Part shown: piece after piece, positions 63,059-64,000 of the stretch
Numbering within the stretch: the first letter of the stretch is position 1
Layout of the letters: each line of letters begins with the position of its first letter
NCBI GenBank assembly: GCA_934133175.1
Contig: CAKPAX010000005.1
Location: forward strand, 1 to 64,000
Direction of reading: 5' to 3'
DNA: 64,000 nucleotides
From: an uncultured Clostridia bacterium
GTDB lineage: Bacteria > Bacillota > Clostridia > TANB77 > CAG-508
Program-made: the position numbers and the translations under genes
Notes under the pieces: model-generated
What the model was told of the DNA's origin: nothing
The model's input: only the letters and a program-made list of their open reading frames with translations
Database searches by the model: none

Positions 63059-64000
63059 ATGAAAAGTAATACTAACAAAGGTATAACTTTAATTGCTCTT
63101 GTAATAACAATAATAATTTTATTGATATTAGCAGGAGTAACCATAGCAATGTTAACAGGAGAAAATGGTATATTAAATCAAAGTCAAAAAGCAACAATAG
63201 AAACATACCATGGAACTGTAAAAGATCAAGTAATACTAGGAGTAAATCAATATCATGTTGATAAAAATACAACTGGTGTTAGTGAAGATGTAGTTGCGTA
63301 TTTAGTATCAAATGGATATGCAAAACAAGTAACAGGTCAAGAATATTATAGAGTAAGTGTAGAATCTGTTGCCAAAAATATAAAAACAGGAAAAGGAGCA
63401 ACTAAAGATGATGGAGACATATATGTAATAGAAGAATATAAATCATCAAGTGCAAATTCAGTAAGAATAGCATCTACATCAAAAGCAGATGTACAAAGTA
63501 GCATAAAAGTTGCAGATGAATCAGCTGGAAGTACAAAACAATATGTTTTAAGATATTATGATAAATCAGGTAATACAAAAGATTTATTATACTTGTCTGG
63601 AAATGGTAGTTATGTAGATCCAAATCCAGGTGGAGACGATTCAGATGGAGATAATACTGGTGGAGATGATAACCCAGGCACAAAACCAGAAAATGACGAT
63701 AAGCCAGGAATAAATTCAGCAAAGGATAAAGATACAGAAAAACCTGAAGATGAAGATGAAGATGATGACACAAAAATACCAGAAATAACAAAGGTTGCAA
63801 AAGAAATAAAATGTATAGAAGATTTAATAGATGTTGCTGTTGATGTTAATTTAAAAGGAAAAAGCTATGAAAATGAAAAAATAGTATTAACAAAAAGTTT
63901 AGATTTTACAAACAAATCTGATTATAGGGATCCAGATCATTATTATAGTTATAATGGAGAAAATACAGAATATTATTCACTAGATTCATTAAATCAAGTT
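63059..64000 (+). CDS. Pseudopilin-signal surface protein (truncated by window end)
   Basis: ATG 63059 after AAGAGGAGG; 314 codons open to the window edge, no stop. N-terminus MKSNTNKGITLIALVITIII, again a prepilin peptidase signal. A pilin-like domain follows, then an acidic Asp/Pro/Gly/Glu linker (about 190-240, e.g. NPGGDDSDGDN), then a region IEDLIDVAVDVN...KSLDFTNKSDYRDP resembling repeats seen in clostridial surface proteins with prepilin signals. Probably a large secreted or pilus-tip adhesin. Confidence 0.85.
   Translation, partial: MKSNTNKGITLIALVITIIILLILAGVTIAMLTGENGILNQSQKATIETYHGTVKDQVILGVNQYHVDKNTTGVSEDVVAYLVSNGYAKQVTGQEYYRVSVESVAKNIKTGKGATKDDGDIYVIEEYKSSSANSVRIASTSKADVQSSIKVADESAGSTKQYVLRYYDKSGNTKDLLYLSGNGSYVDPNPGGDDSDGDNTGGDDNPGTKPENDDKPGINSAKDKDTEKPEDEDEDDDTKIPEITKVAKEIKCIEDLIDVAVDVNLKGKSYENEKIVLTKSLDFTNKSDYRDPDHYYSYNGENTEYYSLDSLNQV

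Noticed and set aside
1..64000. CRISPR array or integrated phage
   Set aside because: No regularly spaced identical repeats and no phage structural, integrase or terminase genes were seen; the lone holin-like protein is not accompanied by a lysin.

Overview
The window is a low-G+C, gene-dense stretch of a Firmicutes/Clostridia-type chromosome. It shows AT-rich spacers, strong AGGAGG-type ribosome binding sites, many TTGACA-N17-TATAAT promoters, a T-box riboswitch, a CtsR box and YlbJ/SigK/SleB/SspH-type sporulation genes. Together these point to an endospore-forming, or recently endospore-forming, anaerobic gut-type clostridium. The many proteins starting with a KGITLIALVITI-type prepilin signal fit uncultured Clostridia. 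No plasmid, complete phage, IS element or CRISPR array is visible; almost everything is core chromosome.

Layout. 1-2.9 kb: 3' part of glmU, a small four-helix membrane protein, and the YetF (DUF421)/DUF4363 pair. 2.9-8.2 kb (minus strand): lysine/diaminopimelate genes asd, dapA and dapB, interleaved with a SpoVB/MurJ-like flippase and an HD-domain protein. 8.4-15.6 kb: a processive GT2 glycosyltransferase, a P-loop/Asp23 fusion with cmk and plsC, then rpsA, typA and the tRNA methyltransferase trmR. 15.7-18.7 kb: a RelA/SpoT-domain protein of foreign-looking composition, a CmpB-type membrane protein and the U32 (TrhP-like) tRNA hydroxylation protein. 18.7-23.2 kb: a tiny basic protein, a DUF368 lipid-carrier transporter, a frameshifted sigK, a helical-bundle protein, a probable 6S RNA and ylbJ. 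23.3-27.9 kb: the ctsR-mcsA-mcsB-clpC stress operon. 28-30.7 kb: small membrane and secreted glucosaminidase genes, and the SPFH/NfeD pair. 30.9-38 kb: a pseudopilin, murB, glmR, a glycogen-debranching enzyme, holA and sleB. 38.2-42.3 kb: yqeG, prepilin peptidase, pepP, efp, a zinc-ribbon protein and an M23 peptidase. 42.4-48.7 kb: tRNA-Trp, T-box plus glyS, sspH, TGS-uridine kinase, an RNHCP protein and split transketolase. 48.9-55.5 kb: ftsE, ftsX, two tandem PcsB/EnvC-like hydrolases, an S41 protease, pgsA and greA. 55.5-64 kb: deoD, a pseudopilin/BspA-LRR fusion, pyrG, a Tim44-like/SPFH zinc-ribbon cluster and a truncated pseudopilin-type surface protein.

The most notable non-gene structure is a 143-bp multi-hairpin repeat. 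It is present twice with one difference (7074-7216 and 21243-21385) and once as a decayed partial copy (42775-42833). In the first copy it supplies the last codons and stop of asd. Other points of interest are the +1 frameshift separating the pro-sequence of sigK from its body, a hairpin that buries the sleB ribosome binding site, an attenuator-like hairpin in front of pyrG, and a three-gene zinc-ribbon/Tim44/SPFH membrane locus of unknown function.

Functionally the genes cluster around cell-wall precursor supply (glmU, murB, glmR, dapA/B, asd, flippase), wall remodelling (ftsEX with two M23 hydrolases, another M23 peptidase, a glucosaminidase, sleB), sporulation/germination (sigK, ylbJ, sleB, sspH), translation and tRNA modification (rpsA, efp, glyS, typA, trmR, U32 protein), protein quality control (clpC operon) and a pseudopilin system with its own peptidase.
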